Shown here: positions 1 through 7,921 of the stretch, one piece after another
How the letters are laid out: every line of letters begins with the position of its first letter
Position numbering within the stretch: position 1 is the stretch's first letter
Source of the DNA: Gammaproteobacteria bacterium
GTDB taxonomy: Bacteria > Pseudomonadota > Gammaproteobacteria > Chromatiales > Chromatiaceae
NCBI GenBank assembly: GCA_018812525.1
Contig: JAHJDE010000061.1
Span: 1-49,666, forward strand
Length of the DNA stretch: 49,666 nt
Direction: 5' to 3'
Notes under the pieces: generated by a model
What the model was told of the DNA's origin: nothing
The model's input: only the letters and a program-made list of their open reading frames with translations
Databases searched by the model: none
Position numbers and translations under genes: made by a program

Positions 1-5
1 AAACT

Positions 6-134
6 GCAAGAACCTCTTGCGGTTCAGGGATGAACCGCCATTTTCAATGGCCTAAGCCATTGAAAATGAAGAAAACGAAAAATCGCATTTTTCGTTTTCG
101 CCTTGCAAAATGGTCAGGATGGCCATTTTGCAAG
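6..134. repeat. Chain of five abutting hairpins
   Basis: Five different inverted repeats follow each other with almost no spacer. They pair 6-11 with 15-20, 19-26 with 31-38 (8 bp, loop GGGA), 39-51 with 56-68 (13 bp perfect, loop CTAA), 71-83 with 87-99 (13 bp perfect, loop CGC) and 102-113 with 123-134 (12 bp perfect). The arms are unrelated to one another. A second chain at 24524-24638 contains a version of the third hairpin with compensatory arm changes. The chain sits about 150 bp upstream of pepA. I cannot assign a function; it is not a simple terminator because no T-run follows. Confidence 0.75.
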
Positions 135-286
135 TTCCTCACAAGCAATGAAGATCCGTTCTTCGACGCGCCCTGTCATGGGGCGGGTTCCAGGATTTGG
201 AAATCCGGTCGGGATCGGCTTTGGGGTAAACTGGACGCATATCCTAACGGATCGGAACCCTTCGCAAAACTTTGTCTGGAGTCTGC

Positions 287-1789
287 ATGGACTACGAACT
301 TAAATCCACCGCCCTCGAAAAGCTGCGTACCGACTGCCTGGTGATTGGCGTCTACGCCGGGCACAGGCTGAGCGAGGCCGCCGCCGCCATCGACAGAAGC
401 ACCCAGGGCCAGGTGCTCAATGCCTTGAAAAAGATCGAGTTGGACAAATGCGGTGCCCTCCACCTCTTGCTGGACGCGCCCCATACCAAGGCCGAGCGCA
501 TTCTGCTGGTCGGCCTCGGCCCGCGCAAGGAGTACGGTCCCCAGGCCTACCGCAAGGCGGTATCCGCCGTGGTCGGCTTTCTGCGCAACGACCGCAGCAC
601 CAATCTGACCCTGACCCTGGCCGCAGAGCCCTGCAAGAAGGCATCCCCTTATGAGCTGTCGCGGGACGCCGTGCTGGCGGCGGAAGAGGCCCTTTACCGC
701 TTCGACGCCTGCAAGAGCGACAAGGCCAAGGACGCGCCCAAGCATCCCCTGACCCGGCTCCAGTTCTGGCAGCCCAACCGCAAGGCGGAGGCCAAGGCGC
801 AAAAGGGGTTGGCGCATGGCCGTGCCATTGCCCAGGCCCTGGCCCTGGCCAAGGACCTGGCCAACCTCCCCGGCAACATCTGTACGCCAGGCTACTTGGC
901 AGATCAGGCCCTGGCCCTGGGTGGTCGCCTCAAGGCCATCAAGGTCGAGGTGCTCGAAGAGGAACAGATGCGGGGACTGGGCATGGGGGCGCTGCTCTCC
1001 GTCGCCCGTGGCAGCCGCCAGCCAGCCAAATTGATCCTCATGGAGTACCGGGGCGGCAAGGCCGACCAGAAACCGGTGGCCCTGGTGGGCAAGGGGCTGA
1101 CCTTCGACGCCGGCGGCATCTCCCTCAAACCCGGCCCCGGCATGGACGAGATGAAATACGACATGTGCGGCGGCGCCAGTGTCATCGGTGCCATCCAGGC
1201 CTGCGCCGAGCTGGAGTTGCCCATCAATCTGGTCGGCCTGGTGCCGGCCTCCGAGAACCTGCCTGACGGCGACGCCAACAAGCCCGGCGACATCGTCACC
1301 AGCCTATCGGGGAAGACCATCGAGGTGCTCAACACCGATGCCGAGGGACGCCTGATCCTCTGCGACGCCCTGACCTATGCTGAACGCTTCGAGCCAGAAC
1401 TGGTGATCGACATCGCCACCCTGACCGGGGCCTGCGTTGTCGCCCTGGGCCACCATGCCAACGGCCTGCTTGCCAACCATCAGAAGCTGGCGGACAAGCT
1501 GCTCGCTGCCGGCCAGGCGATCAACGACCGCGCCTGGCAACTCCCCCTCTGGGAGGAGTATCAGAAGCAGCTCGACAGCCCCTTCGCCGACATGGCCAAT
1601 ATCGGCGGCAAATCCGCCGGCACCATTACAGCAGCCTGCTTTCTCTCCCGCTTCACCGAAAAGTTCAAGTGGGCGCATCTGGATATCGCCGGCACCGCAT
1701 GGATCTCCGGCAAGGACCGGGCCGCGACCGGCCGTCCGGTCCCCCTGCTGATCCAGTTCCTGCTCGACCACTGCGGCCAGGCGGAATGA
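287..1789 (+). CDS. pepA: Leucyl aminopeptidase PepA (M17)
   Basis: Cytosolic two-metal aminopeptidase that removes N-terminal residues from peptides; in E. coli the same protein (XerA/CarP) also binds DNA in Xer recombination and carAB control. The product is 500 residues, the usual family length. The catalytic core is intact: the lysine and aspartate of VGKGLTFDAGG (K269, D274), D292 of MKYD, and the signature NTDAEGR near 349-355 carrying D351, E353 and R355. The ATG at 287 is preceded by GGAG five bases upstream, which I prefer over an in-frame TTG at 272. Its stop overlaps the holC start (ATGA), so the two are probably translationally coupled. DNA binding cannot be judged from the sequence. 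Confidence 0.96.
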   Translation: MDYELKSTALEKLRTDCLVIGVYAGHRLSEAAAAIDRSTQGQVLNALKKIELDKCGALHLLLDAPHTKAERILLVGLGPRKEYGPQAYRKAVSAVVGFLRNDRSTNLTLTLAAEPCKKASPYELSRDAVLAAEEALYRFDACKSDKAKDAPKHPLTRLQFWQPNRKAEAKAQKGLAHGRAIAQALALAKDLANLPGNICTPGYLADQALALGGRLKAIKVEVLEEEQMRGLGMGALLSVARGSRQPAKLILMEYRGGKADQKPVALVGKGLTFDAGGISLKPGPGMDEMKYDMCGGASVIGAIQACAELELPINLVGLVPASENLPDGDANKPGDIVTSLSGKTIEVLNTDAEGRLILCDALTYAERFEPELVIDIATLTGACVVALGHHANGLLANHQKLADKLLAAGQAINDRAWQLPLWEEYQKQLDSPFADMANIGGKSAGTITAACFLSRFTEKFKWAHLDIAGTAWISGKDRAATGRPVPLLIQFLLDHCGQAE

Positions 1790-2211
1790 CCCGGATCGAC
1801 TTCTACGTCCTGCGGGAGGGGGCCGAGGGCGACCGCTACAGCCTCAGCTGCCGTCTGGTGGAGAAGGCCTGCCAGCAGGGCCACCGCGTCTTCATCCATG
1901 TCGCCTCGGAAGAGGTCGCCCTGCACATGGACCGGCTGCTCTGGACATTCCGCCAGGGCAGCTTCATCCCCCATGGCCTACTGCACCGGGTGGACCGCGC
2001 GCTTACACCTGTGCTTATCAGCCACCAGGGCGATCCGGGCGAGGAGCAGGATGTCCTGGTCAACCTCAGCGACCAGGTGCCAGCCTTCTTCAGCCGCTTC
2101 GAGCGCATGCTGGAGCCCCTGGACCGGACCCCCGACGCCCTTGCGGCTGGGCGGGAGCGATTTCGCTTCTACCGGGAGCGGGGCTACCCTATCGAGCATC
2201 ACGACATTTGA
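1786..2211 (+). CDS. holC: DNA polymerase III chi subunit HolC
   Basis: Chi subunit of the clamp-loader assembly; it links the loader to single-strand binding protein during replication. The 141-residue product starts MTRIDFYVL, the typical opening of the family, and keeps the hydrophobic core around LVEKACQQGHRVFIHVAS and the LLWTF segment. It begins inside the pepA stop codon (ATGA overlap of four bases), the same pepA-holC order known from many gammaproteobacteria. It ends 19 bp from the convergent parC stop. No separate promoter is visible, so expression probably depends on pepA. Confidence 0.92.
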   Translation: MTRIDFYVLREGAEGDRYSLSCRLVEKACQQGHRVFIHVASEEVALHMDRLLWTFRQGSFIPHGLLHRVDRALTPVLISHQGDPGEEQDVLVNLSDQVPAFFSRFERMLEPLDRTPDALAAGRERFRFYRERGYPIEHHDI

Positions 2212-2230
2212 ATTAGGATCATTCCAAGTT

Positions 2231-4480
2231 CTACTCCACCGTCAACCCATCTATCCGCTGCAACCCTTGCGGCAGCTTATTGCCTCGGCGACCGCGTTCG
2301 CCGCGATAGCTCTCGAGGTCACCGAGCTTTAGGGTCATGTGGCGCTTCCCTGAAAGGACGCGCAGGTTCTTGCCCTCGGGCAGGCAGAGCAGGGCACAGA
2401 TCAGTTCCTCCCGGGCGGCGGCACGGGCGGAGGGGATGGCGATCAGTAGATTGCCCTTGCCCTTCGTCAGATCGGGCAGTTCCCTGACCGGATAGATCAG
2501 CAGGCGCCCCTCCGTGGTCGCAACCACCAGCAGGTCGGTCTCCCGCGCCTCGGTCCACAGAGGTGGCAGGGGCCGCGCCCCCTTGGGTAGGGTCAGTAGG
2601 GCCTTGCCCGCCTTGTTCTTGGCGTGGAACTCCTTGAGTTGCACCAGGAAGCCGTAGCCGGCGTCGGAGGCCAGAATCAGCCACTGCTCAGGGTCGCCTC
2701 CCAGGACGCTGATGAATTGCGCCCCCGATGGCGGGGCCAAGCGACCGGTGAGGGGTTCGCCGTGGCCACGGGCCGAGGCCAGTCCGTGGGCGGGCAGCGA
2801 ATAGCCCCGACCGGTGGAGTCAAGGAAGGCCACCTGCTGGTTGCTGCGCAGGCGGGCCAGTTGCAGGAAGCGGTCGCCCGATTTGTACAGCAAAGACTCG
2901 GGATCAATGTCGTAGCCCTTGGCCGCGCGCACCCAGCCCTTCTCGGAGAGGATGACGGTCACAGGTTCGCTGGGGGTCAGTTCGGTCTCGCCGATGGCCT
3001 CCGCCGGTTCCCTTTCCACGATGGGCGTACGGCGGGGATCGCCGAACCGCTCCGCGTCCGCCTCCAGCTCCTTGCGGATCAGGCTGGTCAGGCGGCGTTT
3101 CGAGCCCAGGATCTGCTCCAGTTGCTCCCGCTCCTTTCGCAACTCATCCTGCTCGGCGCGGATTTTCATCTCTTCCAGCCGGGCCAGTTGCCGCAGCTTG
3201 GTGTCGAGGACGTAATCGGCCTGGATCTCGCTCAACCCGAAACGGGCCATCAGCACCGGCTTGGGCTCGTCCTCGGTGCGGACGATGCGGATCACCTCGT
3301 CGATGTTGAGGAAGGCGATCAGCAGACCGTCCAACAGGTGCAGCCGCTCGATCACCTTCTCCAGGCGGTATTCGAGCCGCTTGCGCACCGTCTCGGTACG
3401 GAAGCGCAGCCATTGGGCCAGCAAAGACTTCAGGTCCATGACCGAGGGCCGGCCATCCAGGCCGATCAGGTTGACGTTGACCCGGTAGCTCCGTTCCAGA
3501 TCGGTAGTAGCGAAGAGGTGGGACATGAGCCGCTCCACATCGACACGGTTGGAGCGGGGCATGATCACCAGGCGCACGGGGTTCTCGTGGTCCGACTCGT
3601 CGCGCAGATCCTCCACCATGGGGAGTTTCTTGGCCTGCATCTGGGCGGCGATCTGCTCCAATATCTTGGCCCCGGAGACCTGATAGGGCAGACCGGTGAT
3701 GATGATGTCGCCGTCCTCCCGCTCGTAGCGGGCCCGCAGGCGGACGCTCCCGTTCCCCGTTTCGTAGATGCGAGCCAGATCGGCCAGCTGCGTGATGATC
3801 TCGGCATCGCAGGGATAGTCGGGGCCGGGCAGCAGGGTGCAGAGATCAGCGACCGTCGCCTCGGGGTGCTCCAGGAGATGGATGGCGGCGGCCACCACCT
3901 CGCGCAGGTTGTGGGGCGGGATGTCGGTCGCCATGCCGACCGCGATCCCGGTGGAACCGTTCAGCAGCACATTGGGCAGGCGGGCCGGCAGCACCACCGG
4001 CTCCTTCAGGGTGCCGTCGAAATTGGGTATCCAATCGGCCGTCCCCTGCCCCAGCTCTTGCAGCAGAAGCTGAGCGTATGCCGTGAGGCGCGACTCGGTA
4101 TAACGCATGGCGGCGAAGGACTTGGGATCGTCCTGGGAGCCCCAGTTGCCCTGGCCGTCGATCAGGGGATAGCGATAGGAGAAGGGCTGCGCCATGAGCA
4201 CCATGGCCTCGTAACAGGCCGAATCCCCGTGGGGATGGAACTTGCCCAGCACGTCCCCGACCGTGCGCGCCGACTTCTTGTACTTGGCCGCCGCCGAGAG
4301 CCCCAGCTCCGACATGGCATAGACGATGCGCCGCTGCACCGGCTTCATGCCGTCGCCGATATGGGGCAGGGCGCGGTCGAGGATGACGTACATGGAATAG
4401 TCCAGATACGCCTTCTCGGTGAAGACCTTGAAGGGCAGGCGTTCGATGCCTTCCATCACCTGCCGGATATCGTCGCTCAT
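2231..4480 (-). CDS. parC: DNA topoisomerase IV subunit A ParC
   Basis: Cleavage subunit of topoisomerase IV, which decatenates daughter chromosomes with ParE. The 749-residue length and N-terminal sequence [15 protein letters not shown] fit ParC. The catalytic tyrosine is in AAMRYTES (Y127). The quinolone-resistance determining region reads [11 protein letters not shown], so the positions equivalent to E. coli S80 and E84 are serine (S87) and glutamate (E91), the drug-sensitive state. The C-terminal third is the beta-pinwheel DNA-wrapping domain. I call ParC rather than GyrA from the ParC-like start, the shorter length and lack of an obvious GyrA box. No parE lies in the window. It converges on holC with a 19-bp gap. 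Confidence 0.95.
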   Translation of the reverse strand: MSDDIRQVMEGIERLPFKVFTEKAYLDYSMYVILDRALPHIGDGMKPVQRRIVYAMSELGLSAAAKYKKSARTVGDVLGKFHPHGDSACYEAMVLMAQPFSYRYPLIDGQGNWGSQDDPKSFAAMRYTESRLTAYAQLLLQELGQGTADWIPNFDGTLKEPVVLPARLPNVLLNGSTGIAVGMATDIPPHNLREVVAAAIHLLEHPEATVADLCTLLPGPDYPCDAEIITQLADLARIYETGNGSVRLRARYEREDGDIIITGLPYQVSGAKILEQIAAQMQAKKLPMVEDLRDESDHENPVRLVIMPRSNRVDVERLMSHLFATTDLERSYRVNVNLIGLDGRPSVMDLKSLLAQWLRFRTETVRKRLEYRLEKVIERLHLLDGLLIAFLNIDEVIRIVRTEDEPKPVLMARFGLSEIQADYVLDTKLRQLARLEEMKIRAEQDELRKEREQLEQILGSKRRLTSLIRKELEADAERFGDPRRTPIVEREPAEAIGETELTPSEPVTVILSEKGWVRAAKGYDIDPESLLYKSGDRFLQLARLRSNQQVAFLDSTGRGYSLPAHGLASARGHGEPLTGRLAPPSGAQFISVLGGDPEQWLILASDAGYGFLVQLKEFHAKNKAGKALLTLPKGARPLPPLWTEARETDLLVVATTEGRLLIYPVRELPDLTKGKGNLLIAIPSARAAAREELICALLCLPEGKNLRVLSGKRHMTLKLGDLESYRGERGRRGNKLPQGLQRIDGLTVE

Positions 4481-4589
4481 GGGGTTTTCAGGATCATCCG
4501 TAGTGGGGCCAGGGAGATTTCGCGGCCAGAGTGTGGCACAGGGGAAAAGCCGGGGTCAAAAAACGCGCTGAATTATCCCAAAGGGGTAA

Positions 4590-5146
4590 GGTGGACCCCA
4601 TATTCCTGACAGTGGAGTTTAAGCTGCCATCCGGTATAGGAGGATAGGCAATATGAGTGAGTTGAAGAAGCGCAAGGTCCAGAGTGCAGAGTTCAAGGCG
4701 AAGGTGGGTCTTGAAGCCCTGAGGGGCGAAAAGACGATCAACGAGATCGGACAGGCGCATGGGATCCATCCGGCCTTGGTCGGGCAGTGGAAGAAGGCGA
4801 TCCAGGGGCAGGCTAAGAGCCTGTTTGAAGGCAAGCGTGGCGCGAAGCCGATCAACGAGCACCAGGAACCGGAGTGACTCTTCAGCGAGATTGGCCGGCT
4901 CAAAATGAACTGGACCGGCTGAAAAAAAGTCCGGGATCAGCCTGCCGTGATGCGCCGCTCCAGCGCCAGTTGGGGCTGGCGGGGATGGCACCTGGGCCGG
5001 ATACCAGCCGCCCGCACCCCGAGCACCGGACCTACTCCTACCTGCTGCGCGGTGCCTGATGCGACCGAATCAGATCTGGAGCACCGACATCACTTACATC
5101 CGCCTGGCGGGGGGCTTTGCCTATTGGGTGGCGATCATCATCGTTA
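4590..5146 (+). mobile_element. Decayed IS3-family insertion sequence remnant
   Basis: The left end near 4590 reads TGGACCCCATATTCCTGACA, typical of an IS3-group terminal repeat. An orfA-like helix-turn-helix frame follows at 4653. Around 4874-4930 the frame carries a stop and a one-base loss. A scrap of the orfB integrase core (translation RPNQIWSTDITYIRLAGG) follows at about 5059-5146. Most of orfB and the right terminal repeat are missing, and the remnant stops directly at the amtB stop codon. It is a dead insertion, probably shortened by internal and 3' deletion. Confidence 0.8.
4653..4877 (+). pseudogene. IS3/IS911-type transposase OrfA, truncated
   Basis: A 74-residue frame with the OrfA helix-turn-helix of IS3-family elements: KRKVQSAEFKAKVGLEALRG followed by INEIGQAHGIHPALVGQWKK. 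A strong ribosome site (AGGAGG) precedes the ATG. The expected leucine-zipper tail is lost because a TGA replaces a serine codon after EHQEPE. Downstream, the same reading (LFSEIGRLKM) continues in frame for a few codons and is then broken by a frameshift. The orfB piece that remains is too short to be catalytic. Transposition from this copy is not expected. Confidence 0.8.
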
Positions 5147-5148
5147 GG

Positions 5149-6459
5149 TTAATGCAGGTCGTAGCCGCGTTCTTCGTGGAGCGCGATATCAAGCCCGCCG
5201 ACTTCGTCCTCCTCCTCGACCCGCAGGCCTAACAGGGCACCTACCCCTCTCAGCAGGCCCCAGGTCGCCAGGGCGGCGAAGAGGATAGTGGCAATAACGC
5301 CGGTCAACTGCACGCCGACCTGCCCGCCCATGCTTTCGACCCCGCTGGCGAAGCCGTAGCCGCTGAACAGACCCAATCCGGTGGAAGAGAAGACGCCAGC
5401 CAGGACTGTGCCCAGGATGCCGCCGACCCCATGCACAGGGAAGACATCCAGGGAGTCGTCGATCTTGAGCACGCGCTTGATGAACATGGTGGCGCTGAAG
5501 CAGATCCCGCCAGCCAACAGACCGATGATCAGGCCGCCGCCGGGGCCAACGAAGCCAGAGGCCGGGGTGATGGTGCCAAGCCCGGCCACCATGCCGGTGA
5601 CTGCACCCAAGGCGCTGGGCTTGCCGAACCGCTTCCATTCGATGGCGGACCAGGTCAGGGCCCCGGTCGCGGCAGAAATGTGGGTCACCAGCAGGGCCAT
5701 GGCGGCGTTACCGTCGGCGGCCAAGGCACTGCCACCGTTGAAACCGAACCAGCCGACCCAGAGCATGCCCGCCCCCGTCACGGTCATGGTCATGTTATGA
5801 GGCGGCATGGCCGTGGTGGGAAAGCCCTTGCGCGGCCCCATCACCAGGGCTGCCACCAAGGAGGCGACCCCGGCGGTGATATGGACCACCACCCCGCCCG
5901 CAAAGTCATAGAGTCCCATCTGTTGCAGCCAGCCCCCGCCCCAGACCCAATGGGCCACGGGGACATAGACCAGCATCAGCCAAAGGGCACTGAATAAGAG
6001 CATGGCGGAGAATTTCATGCGCTCGGCATAGGCGCCGACGATCAAGGCCGGCGTAATGATGGCAAAGGTCATCTGAAAGGCCATGAACAGCGATTCCGGG
6101 ATATTCCCCGCCGCCAGGGTCTCGCGCCCGACCCCCGCCAGCATTGCCTTGCTGAAATCGCCGATCAACGCATTTCCTGCGCCAAAGGCCAGACTGTAAC
6201 CCGCGATCAACCAGAGGATCGACACCACCCCGGCGATGGCAAAGCACTGCATCATCACCGAGAGCACATTTTTGGTGCGCACCAGTCCGCCGTAGAACAA
6301 GGCCAGTCCCGGCAGGGTCATGAACAAAACCAGTGCGGTGGAGGTCAGTATCCAGGCCGTGTTGGCGCCATTCAGGGTCGCCTCCTCGGCCAATGCCAGT
6401 GACGGCGCCATCAATGCCGCCCCCATCGGGCCGATCAATCGCCGGTAGTTCATTGTCAT
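5149..6459 (-). CDS. amtB: Ammonium transporter AmtB
   Basis: Inner-membrane channel for ammonium of the Amt/Rh family, 436 residues with a cleavable-looking N-terminal signal and about eleven membrane helices. The conserved pore histidines are present in PVAHWVWGGG (H170) and DVFPVHGVGG (H343). The C-terminal tail ends in the family motif GLDIALHEERGYD, which contacts the PII protein. The ATG at 6459 has GGAG six bases upstream. No glnK accompanies it, unlike the usual glnK-amtB pair. The upstream region carries two NtrC-type palindromes and a sigma-54 promoter candidate (separate entries), which predicts induction under nitrogen limitation. The IS remnant abuts its 3' end. Confidence 0.95.
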   Translation of the reverse strand: MTMNYRRLIGPMGAALMAPSLALAEEATLNGANTAWILTSTALVLFMTLPGLALFYGGLVRTKNVLSVMMQCFAIAGVVSILWLIAGYSLAFGAGNALIGDFSKAMLAGVGRETLAAGNIPESLFMAFQMTFAIITPALIVGAYAERMKFSAMLLFSALWLMLVYVPVAHWVWGGGWLQQMGLYDFAGGVVVHITAGVASLVAALVMGPRKGFPTTAMPPHNMTMTVTGAGMLWVGWFGFNGGSALAADGNAAMALLVTHISAATGALTWSAIEWKRFGKPSALGAVTGMVAGLGTITPASGFVGPGGGLIIGLLAGGICFSATMFIKRVLKIDDSLDVFPVHGVGGILGTVLAGVFSSTGLGLFSGYGFASGVESMGGQVGVQLTGVIATILFAALATWGLLRGVGALLGLRVEEEDEVGGLDIALHEERGYDLH

Positions 6460-6507
6460 CAGTCTCCAAATACAGTAGTTGCGGGGTTATTGGGATCCCG
6501 GAACAGC

Positions 6508-6524
6508 ATGCACAATTAATGCCG
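6508..6524 (-). promoter_or_regulatory. Sigma-54 promoter candidate for amtB
   Basis: On the minus strand the bases CGGCATTAATTGTGCAT have GG and GC separated by exactly ten bases, the -24/-12 spacing of sigma-54 promoters, and match the consensus at GGCA and TGC. It lies about 50 bp upstream of the amtB start. The predicted transcription start would be near 6498. The paired NtrC-like sites upstream strengthen the call; the sequence alone is a moderate match because the base before GG is C and the base after GGCA is T rather than C. Confidence 0.6.
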
Positions 6525-6585
6525 CAGCATACCGTTTCAACTATCAGCAACTTAGACGCAGAGACAACCCTTGAGCAGCGAATAA

Positions 6586-6602
6586 TGCACGCTGGCGGTG
6601 CA
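6586..6602 (-). promoter_or_regulatory. NtrC-binding site (proximal) upstream of amtB
   Basis: TGCACGCTGGCGGTGCA is a 17-bp palindrome with the exact TGCAC-N7-GTGCA form of NtrC (NRI) sites such as those at E. coli glnAp2. Its centre lies about 96 bp upstream of the predicted transcription start. It is read as an enhancer for the sigma-54 promoter at 6508-6524. Confidence 0.7.
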
Positions 6603-6617
6603 TGAGGGACCGACCGG

Positions 6618-6634
6618 CGCACATTTAATGTGCG
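6618..6634 (-). promoter_or_regulatory. NtrC-binding site (distal) upstream of amtB
   Basis: CGCACATTTAATGTGCG is a second 17-bp palindrome differing from the NtrC form only in its outer base pair. Its centre is 32 bp from that of the proximal site, about three helical turns, which places both sites on one face of the DNA. The same 32-bp spacing separates the two strong NtrC sites at E. coli glnAp2. Confidence 0.6.
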
Positions 6635-6671
6635 AGAGGGATTTGGGCGGGCTCGAAAAAATGAAGCTCAC

Positions 6672-6706
6672 AAAGAAAAGGCCCACAGCCGGAGCTGTAG
6701 GCCTTA
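6672..6706 (-). terminator. Rho-independent terminator of tRNA-Met
   Basis: Directly 3' of the tRNA on the minus strand, AAGGCC-ACAGC and GGCTGTGGGCCTT form a stem of about 12 bp with one bulge and a TCC-type loop, followed by TTTTCTTT. Position and T-run fit termination of the tRNA transcript. Confidence 0.75.
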
Positions 6707-6715
6707 TCTATAAGA

Positions 6716-6792
6716 TGGTAGCAAGGGGCGGAATCGAACCGCCGACCCCAGCATTATGAGTGCTGTGCTCTAACCAGCTGAGCTACCTTGCC
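6716..6792 (-). tRNA. tRNA-Met (anticodon CAT), elongator type
   Basis: A 77-base cloverleaf with encoded CCA. The acceptor arm GGCAAGG pairs with CCTTGCT (one G-T at the first pair). The D arm is GCTC...GAGC, the anticodon loop is CTCATAA, and the T arm is GGCGG-TTCGAAT-CCGCC. It resembles the E. coli elongator methionine tRNA. The CAT anticodon would also fit the lysidine-modified isoleucine tRNA, but body and acceptor sequence favour methionine. Confidence 0.92.
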
Positions 6793-6910
6793 ATCGGAAG
6801 GTCGGAAATTTTAATCGCGCGACTGACTGGAGTCAACGTCGGCGTGGTGGCTAGGAGCAAGTAGCCCGTGCTGTGACTCGAGAATGGGCCAAGGAGGGCG
6901 CATGGATGAT

Positions 6911-7176
6911 TTAAGGCGATTTTAAAAGAGTTGAAGTCGGCGAAAAGCGCTGATCCAGATAGAGAACGATGGCCCCTGATTCATAGAGCCAGAGGGTGTC
7001 CTCCTCCGGATCCTCGATGCGGAGGCAGGGGGCTTGAAAGCGGCCACCCACCTAGCCCCAACGGGGGGCATGGGCATTGCGCAGTTCGATCTTGAGACCG
7101 AGCCTGGCGGTCAGCCGGTCTACCTCGGCCTGCTGGTCCGTGGAGGAGGGCTTGGCAGGAGCGAACGCAGCGCCAT
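6911..7176 (-). pseudogene. Glutaredoxin-like / GST-N domain protein, decayed
   Basis: One minus-strand frame reads STDQQAEVDRLTARL, then GLKIELRNA, a TAG stop, then GGRFQAPCLRIEDPEEDT and LWLYESGAIVLYLDQRF before a TAA at 6911. These blocks match the start, middle and end of glutaredoxin-like proteins with a thioredoxin fold. The stretch that should hold the CPxC active site between LTARL and GLKIEL is absent, and an in-frame stop has arisen. The N-terminal codons also seem shifted relative to the ATG that follows the bolA stop. It lies just downstream of bolA, whose product partners with glutaredoxins in other bacteria. Family assignment is from remembered motifs. Confidence 0.6.
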
Positions 7177-7494
7177 CTAGCCCACCTTGGAGCCGCCCAA
7201 GCAGAGGGGCGATTCGGGTGCCTTCCCCCCTCTTTCGAACCACTCGTCCGGGATCCATGTGTGCAGGGCAAGTGCGTGCAGACCGGTGGAAAATTCATCT
7301 GCCAGCAGCCTGTTGATGCTGCGATGACGATCGATGGTCTTCATGCCTCGTAGATGGTTGCTGACCAGCAGGACACTGAAGTGCGATTCGGACCCTTCGG
7401 GGACGCTGTGCATATGGCTCTCGTCGATAACCTCCAAATGCAGCGGGGCAAAGGTCTCAGTCAGAAGGCGTCGGATGGTTGCTTCTCTGTTCAT
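7177..7494 (-). CDS. bolA: BolA family protein
   Basis: Small class II KH-like fold protein of 105 residues that, with glutaredoxins, takes part in iron-sulfur and stress physiology; E. coli BolA also acts on morphology genes. Visible family marks are the block EVIDESHMHSVPEGSESHF, the middle RHRSINRLLADE and the end block HALALHTWIPDEWFERGG with the tail SPLCLGGSK. The ATG at 7494 has a GGGAAG ribosome site, so an upstream in-frame start at 7527 is unnecessary. The tail shares the SPxCxGG end of true BolA rather than IbaG. The next gene downstream is a decayed glutaredoxin-like gene. Confidence 0.9.
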   Translation of the reverse strand: MNREATIRRLLTETFAPLHLEVIDESHMHSVPEGSESHFSVLLVSNHLRGMKTIDRHRSINRLLADEFSTGLHALALHTWIPDEWFERGGKAPESPLCLGGSKVG

Positions 7495-7622
7495 GGTTCT
7501 TCCCGGAAGGGCAAGGGATGACGCCAAGCTTACAACCAGGGAGGTGAGCAGGGGAGACCTTTAACCCGGCTATCGGCAGGGGAGTTGCCGCGGCGGTCCG
7601 GAATCAGGCGGGAAGGGAACAC

Positions 7623-7650
7623 AGAAAACCTTGCCCCTGGCGGGGCAAGG
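7623..7650 (-). terminator. Rho-independent terminator after small membrane protein
   Basis: On the minus strand CCTTGCCCC pairs perfectly with GGGGCAAGG across a four-base loop, followed by TTTTCT. It lies 30 bp downstream of the 39-residue membrane gene. Confidence 0.8.
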
Positions 7651-7679
7651 CTCCCTGTGGAGTGGAACAAGTAATGAAA

Positions 7680-7799
7680 TTACTTGCCGCCGTCTTCCTT
7701 CATTTTCTTGGTGACCATCTTGAACAGATAAATGGCCATGCCGATGATGAAGAATATGACGAAGAGAGAGAAGTAAAGTTCTATTTGTAGTGCTTCCAT
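7680..7799 (-). CDS. 39-residue single-pass membrane protein (DUF3149-like)
   Basis: A short gene with a clear ribosome site (AGGGGG eight bases before the ATG) and its own terminator. The peptide begins MEALQIELYFSLFVIFFIIG, spans the membrane once (about residues 6-27) and ends with the basic tail KMVTKKMKEDGGK. Length, single helix near the N-terminus and lysine-rich C-terminus resemble DUF3149 peptides, whose role is unknown. The assignment is tentative, but the signals on both sides make a real gene likely. Confidence 0.7.
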   Translation of the reverse strand: MEALQIELYFSLFVIFFIIGMAIYLFKMVTKKMKEDGGK

Positions 7800-7921
7800 T
7801 ATTTATACCCCCTGATGTAAGACTGCACGCGATTCTAGGAACATGTCCTAACTGTGGCAAATGACCTGAATCAACTCAGTGAAATGATGCGAATAATCAA
7901 TCGCCCTTTCCGCCTCCAGGA

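Noticed and set aside
2624-4609. A 661-codon plus-strand frame opposite parC
   Set aside because: The minus-strand ParC has intact catalytic motifs throughout; the antisense translation is low-complexity and has no family marks.
4874-5147. Small plus-strand genes between parC and amtB
   Set aside because: They are out-of-frame pieces of the decayed insertion sequence.
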